DNA of 64,000 bases. Origin: Chamaecyparis obtusa (Eukaryota > Streptophyta > Pinopsida > Cupressales > Cupressaceae). Positions within the stretch are counted from its first letter, which is position 1. The number at the start of each line of letters is the position of its first letter. The DNA is taken from contig BSBK01001879.1 in the NCBI GenBank assembly GCA_027943335.1, positions 847,501 through 911,500 of the forward strand, given 5' to 3'. Shown one piece after another: positions 24,001 to 35,454 of this stretch. The notes under the pieces are model-generated. The model saw nothing but the letters and a program-made list of their open reading frames with translations. It was not told the DNA's origin and did not search any database. The position numbers and the translations under genes were made by a program.

Positions 24001-24502
24001 TCTCAAAAACCCATTTCCTCATCCCATCCACATCCCCATCCCCATCCCCATCCCCTGATCCTGAAAATTTGGGATAACATAGCTTGGATTTCCTCTAAAA
24101 AGTTTTATAAATCTCTGCTTCAGCTTTACATTGATAGAATACTTTGTATTCTGAAGTGTTTTTCTTTAAGGACTTCACCCACATCAGGAGATCACCAAGA
24201 TCTGACATTGGTGCATAATAGAGTTTCTCTTTCTGACGCAGTCCCTTCTTCTTTGTTGCTAAGGGCAGAGGGCATAGATCAGGTAAACTAGCAACACCAG
24301 CCAAATGATGATCCCCATCTCTTGCAATATCTACCTTTGTTCCTTTCTTCAGATTGCAACAACACAAGTAACAATAAACAGTAACATTTCGATCACATTT
24401 TTGGTCTTCTTGTACACACTCTAGAGGAGTGACACCCTCAAAACAATCCACCAATATGTATGGATGAGAAGTTCTCCACGACAAGGGATGAAACTTTGCG
24501 AT
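21089..24502. repeat. Repeat unit B, copy 2 (B2)
   Basis: Direct repeat of B1 (17,101-20,556). It begins with LINE ORF1 sequence and ends in the BMS1-like fragment. Homology continues to TTTGCGAT at 24,502, after which only B2 keeps more upstream BMS1-like sequence. Relative to B1 it lacks a segment of about 66 bp near 24,187. No independent gene in 21,550-23,300. Confidence 0.85.
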
Positions 24503-24538
24503 AGAAATAAATCTTGAAAGATTATGTATACTTTTCAT
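24095..24538 (-). pseudogene. BMS1-like GTPase fragment (B2)
   Basis: Same region as the B1 fragment but longer at the N-terminal side: IHNLSRFISIAKFHPLSWRTSHPY matches the run-up to this domain in BMS1. It continues QKCDRNVTVYCYL, NLKKGTKVDIARDGDHHLAG and KKGLRQKEKLYYAPMSDLGDLL. After that a deletion joins it to unrelated sequence. TCTCTCTAG upstream of the first residues could be an old splice acceptor, which would suggest copying from genomic DNA rather than mRNA. Only a fragment, so non-functional. Confidence 0.62.
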
Positions 24539-25582
24539 GAATTAGACTAGAGAGATAGAATAGCTTTGCACCATCATATATCTTTGTCCAAAAATGATGT
24601 TTGAGACACTGCTTTGTCTACCTCGGCTTCTTCACATTCTTAAACTTGTCTATATGTGTCGAAACTCCATGACCTTGGGAAATTCATGAACTTGAAGAGA
24701 ATTCAAAAACTCAAATGTTTTCATTTCAAAATCATAACTTCTATAAGAAGTAAAACAAGGTCAGAAAATTTGTCATATCCAACAGCCACTTTGATTAATC
24801 CAAAAACTATGATTCTGATCTTCATGTCCACACATCTATTGAAGTTATACAACAAAACAACATAGCAGAAAAAGATCTGACTGATTTCCTCAATTTACTT
24901 GTCAACACGCCTGAGCTTATGTTTCTTGTTTGCATTGCTAGTGTGACTGCTTCGACAAGATCTACAAACCTGCTGAAAAAGGATGAGTACACCACGAACA
25001 GACCCAACACAGGAAAAGCCAAAGTGTAGATGCCAAAAAACCAGACTAGCATTTGTTTCCAATTCTAACATCCATAAGAGCTACTCTATCTATATTTGTG
25101 ATTGTACCTTCAAATCTTTCTAATGCCAAGGCAATCATAATGAGTATAATGCTTTCTTCAAAAGAGTCCTGCAAATGTATGGTGATCACAACTTAAGCTA
25201 AGAGCAACTTGCAAGATGGGTCAAGTAGTGGTGTATTCTTGTGCCTCCAAAACAACTTTCTTGTATTCCAATTTTATTATATTAGACATCTTGACAAAAG
25301 CCTTACAGAAGTCAGATTGCAATTTGACCTAACCTAAGCAATGCAGATTATTTTTATAAACTTGGGGCTTATTAAGAGGTCATGTGGCTGGTGCCTATTT
25401 GATTTTGAAAGATGTAATGATGACTGATAAGATAAGGGAAGTTTTAAAATCGACCAAATTAGAATGTAAGCCAATGACATGTCTTTAAGGTAGAGATTCT
25501 CCTCAACATGTGGAAAGGTAGGAATACTACAATCTTTGGTATTTGTTCCATCTACCAACATATTTTGCTTCTTTTAAAGCAA
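24539..25582. other. Unassigned spacer between B2 and A2
   Basis: About 1 kb with no gene I can support. It may be intron or flanking sequence of the BMS1-like fragment. Short open frames (for example 24,822-25,052 minus) show no recognised domain. Confidence 0.5.
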
Positions 25583-27593
25583 TTATCAAGTGCATTCAAA
25601 TAAAATTGCATTAGAAGCAGCTCACTTATTAGGGTTTTTCAACCATTGGGGCAATGTCCCTTGTGTTATGATAAGAGTTTCTTCGACTCTCCCTCCTTTT
25701 TGGAGCACTTGCCTCCATGCAGACGTGAATAAGAGCATAGTCTTTCTACTTGTGGCAACTGTGTTACTTGTCCAAAGTCTTCTCCTCTAATAATTAGAGG
25801 AGAACATGGGCAATGGGGTTGGTTGTAGCTGTCTCATCAATGCTCCACCTCTTGCCTCCCATGAGAATAACTTCTCGGTGGCCTTCCAATGGAAGCTCTA
25901 GCTAATTTGGTTATAACAAGTTTCCTAGGATGGCTCCTTCAATTTCTCCAACCTATGAAGTAAAATATAAAGATAAAGATAAGGATGACAAGGTTTGGAA
26001 CCCTCCAATGAATACTTGAGATTCTATTGATGTATGAGATAAGCCCAATGATCGTTACTCAACTCGTCCATCTACTAATGCTGCTATTATTCAACATCTT
26101 CCTACAATACTACCATTTAAGAACCCATTTTTTATGTTTTATGAGTGGAATATTGACTAATGTGAACTTTAAAAACATAATTTTGTATTCATCCATTCAA
26201 TATTTTTTAATGAATGATAAAGCATACACTTATTCATATAAAATAACTTATACTTGCCAAAAATACAAAGACAAATAGCAAGTTAAAGCTAATTGTGAAC
26301 AAGAAATTGGCATTATCATATAGAAAGGGAGGGCATAGCTGAGTAATGATTGATAGAGTGAAGGCAGTTTACATAGAAACTTTATTTTTAATATATTTTT
26401 TATTGCAAAAGATAAACAAATCGACATTGGATTATTGGATAGAATGGGGGAACATCACTAAACAATAATTGATCGACTAGGTGGAGTACATTTTATATTA
26501 TAGTTGATAGTCTATTCTATGTTGGGAAACCACCGGAATTGTCACGTCTCACACCGGTTTCCAGCAGCTTCCCAACGTTGGGGGGGCTTTAGAGGCTTTT
26601 CTTTGCTCCATTTTATAGGCATTGAATACAATTAAATGGTGGATGGAATGGATTGATTCAGTTTGATCTCCTCCATGCAAATAGATGCCCTCGAGTAACC
26701 CTACATGCAATGAAAGGATAGTAAGGAGAGTGTCAATTAAAATTTCAAATTAATGTGATGGATTGATGTCAGTTGTTCTATAGTATAAAAATGACTAGGT
26801 TGTTCAGGGAAATTTTTTCAATGCTCTCTTTATTTTGGAACACGGATACCTATACTACATGTGACAAAAAATCATAGAGGATGTGTTAAATGTGCTTTGC
26901 AAATGTGCAAAATGGAGTTTTTTAATGGTGTGCACTAGATATCATATCAATTTTTTCAATGACTTCTATATTTTAGAACACAACTAATTTTTAATGCACA
27001 AATTATTTGCATTGTATGTTATTTGAGTTTCCTAAGGTATTTTTTTCCCATGGTTGAAGATGACTTTGAATGCAAAGAAATTAACTAGTGAGGATAAACA
27101 AAACCTTTATATTGTTTATGTGAATGCCAAAAATGTGGAACTTTATCATTACATATTAGGTAATTTTTGTGAATAGTAAATGTATTTTGGAATAAAAGTA
27201 AACAATTATATGTTGTTTTCCATTCACAATGCATTAGTTAGGGGTTTTTTTCGTACTTGCCAATTGAATTCTCTACACTTTATGGAAATCATAGAGGATA
27301 TGTAAATTTTGTTTTACAAATTTGCAATTTGTTTGCACTGAATGTTATTTGAGTTTTCCCAGGGAATGTTTTCCACTTGGGTGTAAAATGTGCCCTACAA
27401 ATGTACAAATTGTTTATATTGTATGTCGTTTGAGTTTTATAAGGGTTTTTTTACCATGGTCAAACATGGCCTTGAGTGAAGTACAAAGGGATTAATTGGT
27501 GAGCACAAAAGAAACCTCTAAATTGATTATGTTGTAGCCTGAAATGTTGAGGTTTCGCTTTTAAATGCACTTTCTGTAGAATGTTGTCGTTAC

Positions 27594-27947
27594 TATTAGA
27601 GTAAAAAGATTATTTAAATTAATTAATTTAATCATATTGATTAATTAATTAAGTCACCTTTTTTCTTTTTTCACTTAAGTTAAATTTAAGAAGCTTTAGT
27701 TTGCATTTAATAATTATTTTATTTTATCCATGCATCCTTTAGGGCTTATTTTAGGGTTTTTGATCTCTTTTATTAAGGATTGATCTCATTGTAATAACTC
27801 ATTTTGATTAATTCAATTCTCAATTATTCCTTCATTCCAACTGTTTATGCACTTTCTTGTTTAAGGATTTTCTCTTGTACATGATAGGTTATTTGCATAC
27901 AGGTGATTATTGGGCTTGTGAGAATTCACCATTTTTAAATTCTAACA
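27594..27947 (+). repeat. 5' LTR of the A2 copia element
   Basis: Starts TATTAGAGTAAAAAG and ends TTCTAACA, followed by the primer site. Includes the palindromic TTAATTAATTTAATC...GATTAATTAATTAAG segment shared with the 3' LTR. Confidence 0.8.
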
Positions 27948-29063
27948 TGGTATCAAAGCTCCAGACCTGACACTTCCTATTTGCCTTTTTGAGATTTTTC
28001 TTACGATGAGTTTTTTTGTGCATCTTGGGCCAATTTGAATTTCACAATCAAATCCATAAGGTTTGAGATACTCAGGATTGTCTTTTGTTTTGTTGAAATC
28101 GAACATACAGGGTCACTTTTATAAGGGTTTGAAGTTCTAGGGTTTTCTCTGGTCTAGAGAATACCTAAAAATTCATAATGCTTTGAGCCCAAACAAAACT
28201 TGTCATTAGCTTCAAAAGGCCAATTTGATTAATTTTGATATTAAATTTGACCTATTTAAGTGACCAAAGCATCTAGGGAAAAAATTGTCCCTAGTCTGCA
28301 GTCGTACGGACAAGACTTTCGAAAAAAAATTAGCAGATTTTGATTTTTAAATAAAGTTTTTTTTCAAAAAAACTTAATTAGTTTTGAAAAAAAATTTATA
28401 AAACTTTTTAAAAAGTTGTGTACCTTTTTTAAAAAAACTACATTCTTTTCAAAAAGTATGTTGGCAGTTGCAAGAAGGTACACCTACATGTGTAGGCTCT
28501 GACGCCAGCAGGACATTGGATAAAATTTGATTATCGTCAACCCATCAATCAGTTTGACACTTTTATCATAAAAAATAGCTTGTGATTTTGTGCCCATATA
28601 TTTGTCATACGAACTCGAAATTGAGCAAACAAGATATCGTCGAAAAGATAATTTCAAGCCTGATCTAGTGGTGTAGGTCATTTTTTCTAATTTTGTCATT
28701 TTGTAGGTTTTTTTTCCAGTCAAAGTTAGAACTTGTGTTTTGTCTTCTCAGGGGCATAATTTGTGCATCTAGACTTTGGTTTTTTAAAATGAATAGGCGT
28801 TGGAAAGGTGTTTCAATGCTCTTTCCAAATATACAGTCAATTTCATCAAATTTTTCACCATGTACATATAGATTGGACATTAGTGTTTTTTTCTTTTTTT
28901 CACTTTTCATCTTTCATATTTTTGCTAGGATTTGGGTTCTTGTATTGTGGGGGGTATTTTTCCTCTAGTTCATATGGCAAACCTTCCTCTATTGAGCATC
29001 TTACTCCATACAATTATAACACCTGGAAAGCACATATGACCTGCCTTCTCATGTCAAGGGGGT

Positions 29064-29492
29064 TATCGTCAAGTTTTGATGAGGCTCAACCTCAATTGAC
29101 TTACTCGTTTGAGATCATGTAGCACAGGAACAAAATGGATAAGGTCATGGGGATGATTTCCTTGAACATTTCAAATATTATTTTGTTTCACCTTGAGGGT
29201 TGCACTACACCTCGAGACATGTGGACCAAGTTTCATAATCTTTTTAGCACCATCAATCAGTTTATGGCACTTCAGATTGAGGCATAGTTGACCTCTTTGG
29301 CACTTGATTCTTTTCCATCTATTGGGGATTTCTTGATGTAATTCGAATCACTGCGATCATTGATATAGAGTTGTGGTAAGAAAAAAATAAACATGGAGTT
29401 TATATACTTGATACTCTCTAAGCTTTGAGGGCAATTTCAGATGTTTCTTTTTGCTTTATACTCCATCATGGATGCTTTGGGTCCACTATTTT
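29064..29492 (+). repeat. 430-bp direct repeat, left copy
   Basis: GGGGTTATC(G/A)TCAAGTTT to GGGTCCACTATTTT occurs here and at 30,481-30,909, on both sides of the chimeric insertion. A1 has it once. A duplication this long is far beyond a normal LTR target duplication. Confidence 0.8.
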
Positions 29493-30480
29493 TCTATGGA
29501 GTCTGATCGGTCTCCAAGTGGGAGATTGTTATGTATGTGGAGCCTTATCAGGCTCAAGTTCTTTCGGCGTGGTTTCCCCCCTGACGTATCTATGGGGTCA
29601 AGGGGCAAAGCCCCTTGCGGGGTCCTGGGGCAGTGCCCCAAGCGGGGTCAAGGGGCAGATCTTTAGCTTTCATTGCTCCAGTAATATTGAATGCCACCAA
29701 TTGTGCCAGGCATAGATGAATACTCCCCAGTGCCTTCCTATCCAAAATATCTCATTCTTCCTAAGACATTGGTGCCTCTTTCTTGGCTATTCCCTCTAAT
29801 GGCCACCATAGATCCTTCTGATAAAGATAGTCCTCCATTTGCATCTTCCATAACTGGAAGTTCTGCCCATTAAACTTATCAACCTTCAGCCTACCCTCGT
29901 CTGCCATTTCTCCCACTTAACCGAGAGACTCTCCCACTGACTCGTGAGACCTGCTTCAGAGAATAGATGAAAGAACAAACGAAATAACCTCGCTCTAATA
30001 CCACTTGTTAGAATAATAAGCAGAAAAATACAAATATTAACACACGAAAGAGAACACAATAACATAATGTTTAACATGGTTCACCCAATTCTTGGGCTAC
30101 ATCCACCAACAGCAAGTCCAATATCTTTACTATTATTCTGTGATTACAATCTGAAACCTGCAACTCAATACCGCCACAGGAAGCTACAAAATCCCTCATA
30201 CATGAATCTTGAACCCTAAGCCCCTTTTACAAGTATTTTTGACATAACGAAATTAGGGCAAAAATATTTCGACTAATAGAAAATTGATGGCTAACCCTTT
30301 ACAATATTATTAAGTCATTGTTGGCGTCGAGGACCCCCATCAGGGGCACTGCCCCTTGACCCTGCCTGGGGCGCTACACCAAGACCCCGCAAGGGGGTCT
30401 GCCTCTTGACCCCGTAGATAAGTCAGGGGGGAAACCGCGCCGAAAGAACCTGAGTCTAATAAGGCTCCACATACATAACA
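29493..30480. mobile_element. Chimeric insertion of two opposed copia ends
   Basis: At the left, plus strand: a polypurine tract (CCAAGTGGGAGAT) then an LTR start (TGTTATGTATGTGGAGCC, 29,527 on, about 137 bp). At the right, minus strand: the same LTR start at 30,480, a full 475-bp LTR to 30,006 (ending TTCTAACA), a primer site TGGTATTAGAGC, and a gag start (MADEGRLKVDKF) at 29,907. The ends are inverted copies of one LTR, so this is not a simple element. Repeated GGGGTCAAGGGGCA-type GC-rich motifs fill the LTR. Confidence 0.72.
30006..30480 (-). repeat. 5' LTR of the inserted minus-strand copia fragment
   Basis: On the minus strand starts TGTTATGTATGTGG and ends TATTATTCTAACA, followed by the primer site TGGTATTAGAGCG (about 30,003-29,990). 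Confidence 0.75.
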
Positions 30481-30909
30481 GGGGTTATCATCAAGTTTCG
30501 ATGAGGTTCAACCTCAATTAACTTACTCGTTTGAGATCATGTAGCACAGGAATAGAATGGATGAGGTCATGGGGATGATTTCCTTGAACATTTCAAATAT
30601 TCTTTTGTTTCACCTTGAGGGTTGCACTGCATCTCGGGACATGTGGACCAAGTTTCATAATCTTTTTACCACCATCAATCAGTTTAGGGCACTTCAGATT
30701 GAGGCATAATTGACCTCTTTGGCACTTGATTCTTTTCCATCTATTGGGGATTTCTTGATGTAATTCGAATCATTGCGATCATTGATACAGAGTTGTGGTA
30801 AGAAAAAAAAAAACATAGAGTTTATATACTTGATACTCTCTAAGCTTTGAGGGCAATTTCAGATGTTTCTTTTTTCTTTATACTCCATTATGGATGTTTT
30901 GGGTCCACT
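30481..30909 (+). repeat. 430-bp direct repeat, right copy
   Basis: Second copy of 29,064-29,492. The gag-protease reading continues from this copy. Confidence 0.8.
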
Positions 30910-32447
30910 ATTTTCCATGCCTACCTTTGAGGTATTCTACGTTCGATTGACATGTGAGCAGTCCAAGCTCACACAATTGGACGCTCCTCCAAGATCACAG
31001 AACCAAGGATTGGTAGCTCAAACATCTCTAGGGAAGCAAGAGTAGAAACAGAAGTCACAGACCACAGAGCCTAAGAAGGATTCTAGTTCTCAGCACCCAT
31101 ATGGCCTGCCTTCTCCTAAGGGGGGGAAATTAAAGACAGAAAGACATAAGTGTGCTAATTGTAAAAAGCCCAATCATGATGAGTCTCATTGCTATGAAAA
31201 TAAGATAGATGGATATGCAAAACAAGTTTCAGATTTGCATGCTCTTTTTATGATGAGCAACATTGATAGTCCTTATACTTCTCACAAGTCTTCTTCATCA
31301 TCATTCCAGATAGATGGACAAGACAGAGAAAAGGGTCATGCATTATGTGCAACTACTGGTTCACACTCTTCTAGATGGCTACTAGATTCAGGTGCTTCAC
31401 ACCATATGGCATCGTCTTAGGATTTATTCTCTTCTTTTGAGGCTTCTCCTACCCCACACATTTTGATGGGGAACAACACTATTATGACTGTATGTGGGTA
31501 AGGTTCTATTGACATTGATGATGATTCATTCAATGATGTACTATGTGTTCCATCTTTGTCCTCTAACCTTCTCTCTATCTATTAGATTACTCACAGTGGG
31601 ACAAGAAAGATAGTTGAGTTCACACAAGATTCAGTGCACATCAAAGACAGTAAGACAAGCAATATTGTTGCAACAGGGACAGTTGATCATTCTTCTCACT
31701 TGTACTCCTCTTATTTTGGTCCACCATCTCCATTGTCAAAGAATTGCTCTCTTTCTTCACGAGAGCCTATTGAGGTGAAGTAAGGTCACTTGAACTTATG
31801 TGTTGTTCCTAAGACCAGTGTTGTGACTTCTACACCTCCACCTCATGTTGAGTTTGCATTTGCTCAGTAAGATTCCTCTTCAACTTTGCTTGATGTTGTA
31901 GCTTCATCCATTGAGCCACCTAGTGCAGTTGTTGAGGACATATCAGAGGACATCCATCTCCTCTCCAATGACAAATTCAATATATTTGTTATACCACCTT
32001 CATTGGAGTTTCCATTACAGGATTCTCATGTGTTCTCTTTTGAGCATCATCCAGGCCTTCTAGTTTCATCTCACATTCAGGGGTTTCCTCTTCTTTGTCC
32101 ATTGCCTTTGTTTATTCCACATTGGAGCCACATTGGTCTGATCATCAACACAGGGGTTCTATCATTCTGGGGGTTTTGGAGTCTCAATCCTCTCATAGGG
32201 GGGTAGGTTGTACTTATGGTCTTGAAAGAGTCTCTTGAGACATTGTGTTTGTACATTTTTTCCATCTCTTTTTGGAGAGGATTTTTTCCCTACTGGGTTT
32301 TCTCATTTTCTCTGCTTTATAGAGATTTGGTTGTGATTTGGTACCTCATCAGGCCTTGTTGCTAGGACCCAAATTTACTTTCTTTCATGTAGTTGCATTC
32401 GTGCACTTAGCCTTTTAGCTACTCCCTAAGTTTATCTTAAGGGGGGG

Positions 32448-32829
32448 TGTTAGAGTAAAAAGGTTATTTGACTTAATTAATTTAATCATAATGATTAATT
32501 AATTAAGTCACTTTTTTCACTTTAGCTAAATTTAGGAAACTTTAGTTTGCATTTAATAAATTCTTTTATTTTATACATGCATGCATTTAATAATTATTTT
32601 ATTTTATGCATGAATCCTTAAGGGTTTGCTTTAGGATTTTTTTATCTACTTTATTAATAATTGATTTCATTGTAACAACTCATTCTGATTAATTCAATTC
32701 TCAATTATTGATTCATTCCAATTGTTTATGCAATTTCTTGTTTGAGAATTTCCTCTTGTACATGGTAAGGTTACTTGCATGCAAGTGATCATTGGGCTTG
32801 TGAGAATTCACAATTTTTGAATTCTTAAA
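32448..32829 (+). repeat. 3' LTR of the A2 copia element
   Basis: Starts TGTTAGAGTAAAAAGG directly after the G7 purine tract and ends GAATTCTTAAA (usual end TTCTAACA damaged), followed by GTTAC. Confidence 0.78.
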
Positions 32830-32839
32830 GTTACATATC

Positions 32840-32986
32840 ATTATAATTAATTCAATTCTCAATTATTGCTTCATTCTAATTGTTTATGCACTTCCTTGTT
32901 TGAGGATTTTCTCTTGTACGTGGTAGGTTATTTGCATTCAAATGATTATTGAGCTTGTTAGGATTCACCATTTTTTAATTCTAACA
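32840..32986 (+). repeat. Partial extra LTR copy
   Basis: Repeats the last 150 bp or so of the same LTR (ATTAATTCAATTCTCAATTATT to TTCTAACA) and is followed by ATTACATAT. It may be the remains of a second insertion or of unequal exchange. A1 has lost this part. Confidence 0.65.
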
Positions 32987-33165
32987 ATTACATATGATGT
33001 AACTTTTGTCAATACCCTGTAATTTGGAACAAAAGTAAGTAATTGTGTTGCTTTGCATGTACAAAGTTTTAGTTGGGGTTTTTTATGCTTACCAATTGAT
33101 TTCTCTACACTTGTTGGGAATCATATGGTATATGTAAATGCAATATAAATAATTATATAAAGACG

Positions 33166-33776
33166 ACTAGGTTGTTTGTGAAAATTACTTTGCATTTATC
33201 ATTGTTTTGCTTTGGCAACGATATCTTCTTTATCCGGACTATCGAGAAACCACTGCATATCGGGCAAAATTTGTCAATACTCTATATTTTAGAACACAAG
33301 TAGTTGATTTCTCAGCACTCTACAGAAATCATAGAGAATGTGTAAAATTTGCTTGGCAAATGTGCAATTTGCTTGCATTATATGTTTTGAGTTTTCTCAA
33401 GGATTGTTTTCCCACTTTGAATGTAAAATGTGCTCTGCAAATGTACGAATTGTTTGCATTGGATGTCATTTGAATTTTTCTGCGGGATTTTTTTTTTCAA
33501 GTGCAAAGGATTAATTGGTGAGCATAAAGAAAACCTCTAAATTCCATGTTTGTTATTGCCGAAATTGCTTAGGTTGCAAGTTTCCCTTTTAAATGCACTT
33601 TCTGTGGAATCTCGTCGTTACATATCCTGTAAATTTTGTCAATGCCCTTTGTATTTTGGATCAGAAAAAAATAATTATGTGTTGCTTTTCAATACACAAG
33701 ATATAAGTTATGGTTACTTTTATGCTAGCCAATTGATTACTCTACTCTTGATGGAAATCGTAGAGGATATGTAAAA
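33166..33776. repeat. Continuation of the 420-bp tandem repeat (A2 side)
   Basis: The CATAGAG(A/G)AT(G/A)TGTAAA landmark recurs near 33,327 and 33,756, about 429 bp apart, with the same internal order as at 8,863-9,388. An intact CGTTACATATCCTGTAA at about 33,613 looks like the uninterrupted version of the copia target site. A1 lacks this part because a LINE junction starts at 14,936. Confidence 0.55.
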
Positions 33777-35454
33777 GAGAAAAATACTCCTACGAAAAGT
33801 GATGAGCTCCTCTCACAACTAAATTTTGCCCCCCACATTAGTATTTGGCACCTCGCCACTGTGTGCAAAAAGACCCAGTCTTCATTATGCACGTGAATTG
33901 TCCTCCATTTAGCACATGAATTGACCTCCGTTTAGCATGCAAAGATGTGGAAGTATTGTCAAAGCGTGTGATTTGTAGTGCAACGTGCCACAGCTGAATC
34001 TATGAATCTTTTGTACAGACAATAAAGTGTTAGCGACTTTCAACAGACGGATGCCATTTGGTATCATACATGTATGTGTGTGTTTATATATATACACACA
34101 CTATACATGACATCAATATACTTATTGCGTGTGTTTACATATATACACACACTAAACATGACATCAATATACATATGTATATTTATATGTGTGTTTATAT
34201 AGCCCTGTTCTAAATCCCAGAAATAAATTATTCCCAAAGTTAAAAAAAGCTGCAACCCTGAGATATTATTTCGCACCTCAATAAGTTTTAAAAAATAAAG
34301 AATTAACGTAATTAAATTATTCAATGAATCAAAAATAAAATTAAAACTAAGGTGTGTCAATTAAAACAAAAAACTACACCACCCCACCCCAAAACCTAAA
34401 CTGGCTCACTAACTTTCAAATATATATTTTTAATTAAATAAAAAACTGCAAATGACGGTAAACAGATAGTTTTGCATAATGTAACAACTCCAAACAAATA
34501 TGAATTATTTGACACAAAAAATCAGGAAACTTACAAAAATTACCCAAACCAATCCTTATATTCCCTCCAAATCAAATACTTGAATTGATTTCAGTAGTTA
34601 CAACTTAAGGCGCACACACCACAGCTATACTCAAACCCTTCGCCTTTCAAACCCTCGTTACATTCTCTTTGCCAGAAGATTATATTATAAGCTCGAATAC
34701 TCGGCAATTAACAGAATTCAGCGTTGCGAGGATAAGCAGGACTGGATATACGCACTACAGCAATCAGAGACTGCAAACAAACTGTATATATATCTTTGTA
34801 ATAACTTGAAAGCTCTGTTGCGGCAACAGCTTGGACGGCAATGAATTTCTGCAGTTGCAATTACCTTTATTCATCAATTGTTAAATTTCCCCACATTTCT
34901 TGGCACGTTGATTGGGAACATGTTCATAGAAATCCAAAGTTATAGGCGAATCTTTCAGTCTGAATGCACAGAAGCTTGAAAGATTGGCGGTATAATGACA
35001 AAAAACTACAGAGCAATCTGCGATAAATTTTCTCTGAAATTTGTTGAAGCTCCTTTCGTGCAACATAAAAGCGTATTCTATGTCAGAGCGGATATTACTT
35101 CATTCAGTTTTCCCGTTCAATCAGTTAATCGAACCAAACAAGAAAGGCCCTAAGTTATAATCATTCAATTCAACCGCATCTGCACATAAATAGACAGCTG
35201 CCTGTCCTCAAATGACTTACTTAACAAGCAAAGTACAACAAAACAGTCACAAGTGAGGTTGGTAACATATAGAACCATAGAACTGCCAATCAAGTGTGAC
35301 TCTGTCACTAATATGATTCCAAAAGAGACCCATCCGGCTGTCACTTGTGATATCACAATCTCATGTGATGCTACCCATTATCACATCGTCAATCATACCA
35401 CATGCATCATTGACATCATCTCCATTAACACACTTGATACGCATTAGTTGTTTT
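33777..35454. other. Unassigned sequence
   Basis: No gene supported. It contains the short tandem repeat at 34,075-34,195 and a single-copy-looking stretch from 34,600 to 35,450 with no recognisable product in either strand. Confidence 0.5.
34075..34195. repeat. TG/TA-rich short tandem repeat
   Basis: GTGTGTTTA(T/C)ATATATACACACACTA followed by ACATGACATCAATATAC occurs twice, about 55 bp apart, and a third partial unit follows. Confidence 0.7.

Larger units (their letters stand above)
28974..32206 (+). pseudogene. Copia gag and protease relic (A2), split by an insertion
   Basis: Starts ATGGCAAACC at 28,974, where one base has been lost compared with A1. The N-terminal Gag stretch runs to 29,492, is interrupted by the 29,493-30,480 insertion, and resumes with a 430-bp overlap at 30,481. 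It then reads the knuckle CANCKKPNHDESHCYE (31,150), the protease active site LDSGASHHMASS (31,385), LCVPSLSSNLLS (with damage) and the tail VVEDISEDIHLLS...FEHHPGLL. No pol enzymes follow. Confidence 0.7.
27594..32829 (+). mobile_element. Copia-type element in A2 with both LTRs and target duplication
   Basis: 5' LTR 27,594-27,947, primer site TGGTATCAAAGC, gag-protease relic, a purine tract (AAGGGGGGG at 32,439-32,447), and 3' LTR 32,448-32,829. GTTAC precedes the 5' LTR (27,589-27,593) and follows the 3' LTR (32,830-32,834), a 5-bp target duplication. No integrase core, RT or RNase H is found, so it is a gag-protease-only derivative. It is interrupted at 29,493-30,480 by a later chimeric insertion. 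Confidence 0.82.
25583..33165. repeat. Large repeat unit A, copy 2 (A2)
   Basis: Collinear with A1 (6,840-14,935). It keeps the empty sites for the A1 LINE (27,399-27,415) and the GC-rich insert (about 26,190). It also has its own private insertion (29,493-30,480). Both copies carry the same copia element at the same place, so that element was present before duplication. Confidence 0.8.

Noticed and set aside
29581..29663. GC-rich GGGGCAAAGCCCC-type tandem hairpins as a possible CRISPR-like array or terminator
   Set aside because: They belong to the LTR of the chimeric copia insertion and recur inverted at 30,340-30,420; plant LTRs often have such motifs.
34064..34360. Repetitive open frame with YIDVM..VCIY repeats
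   Set aside because: Translation of the TG/TA short tandem repeat at 34,075-34,195.
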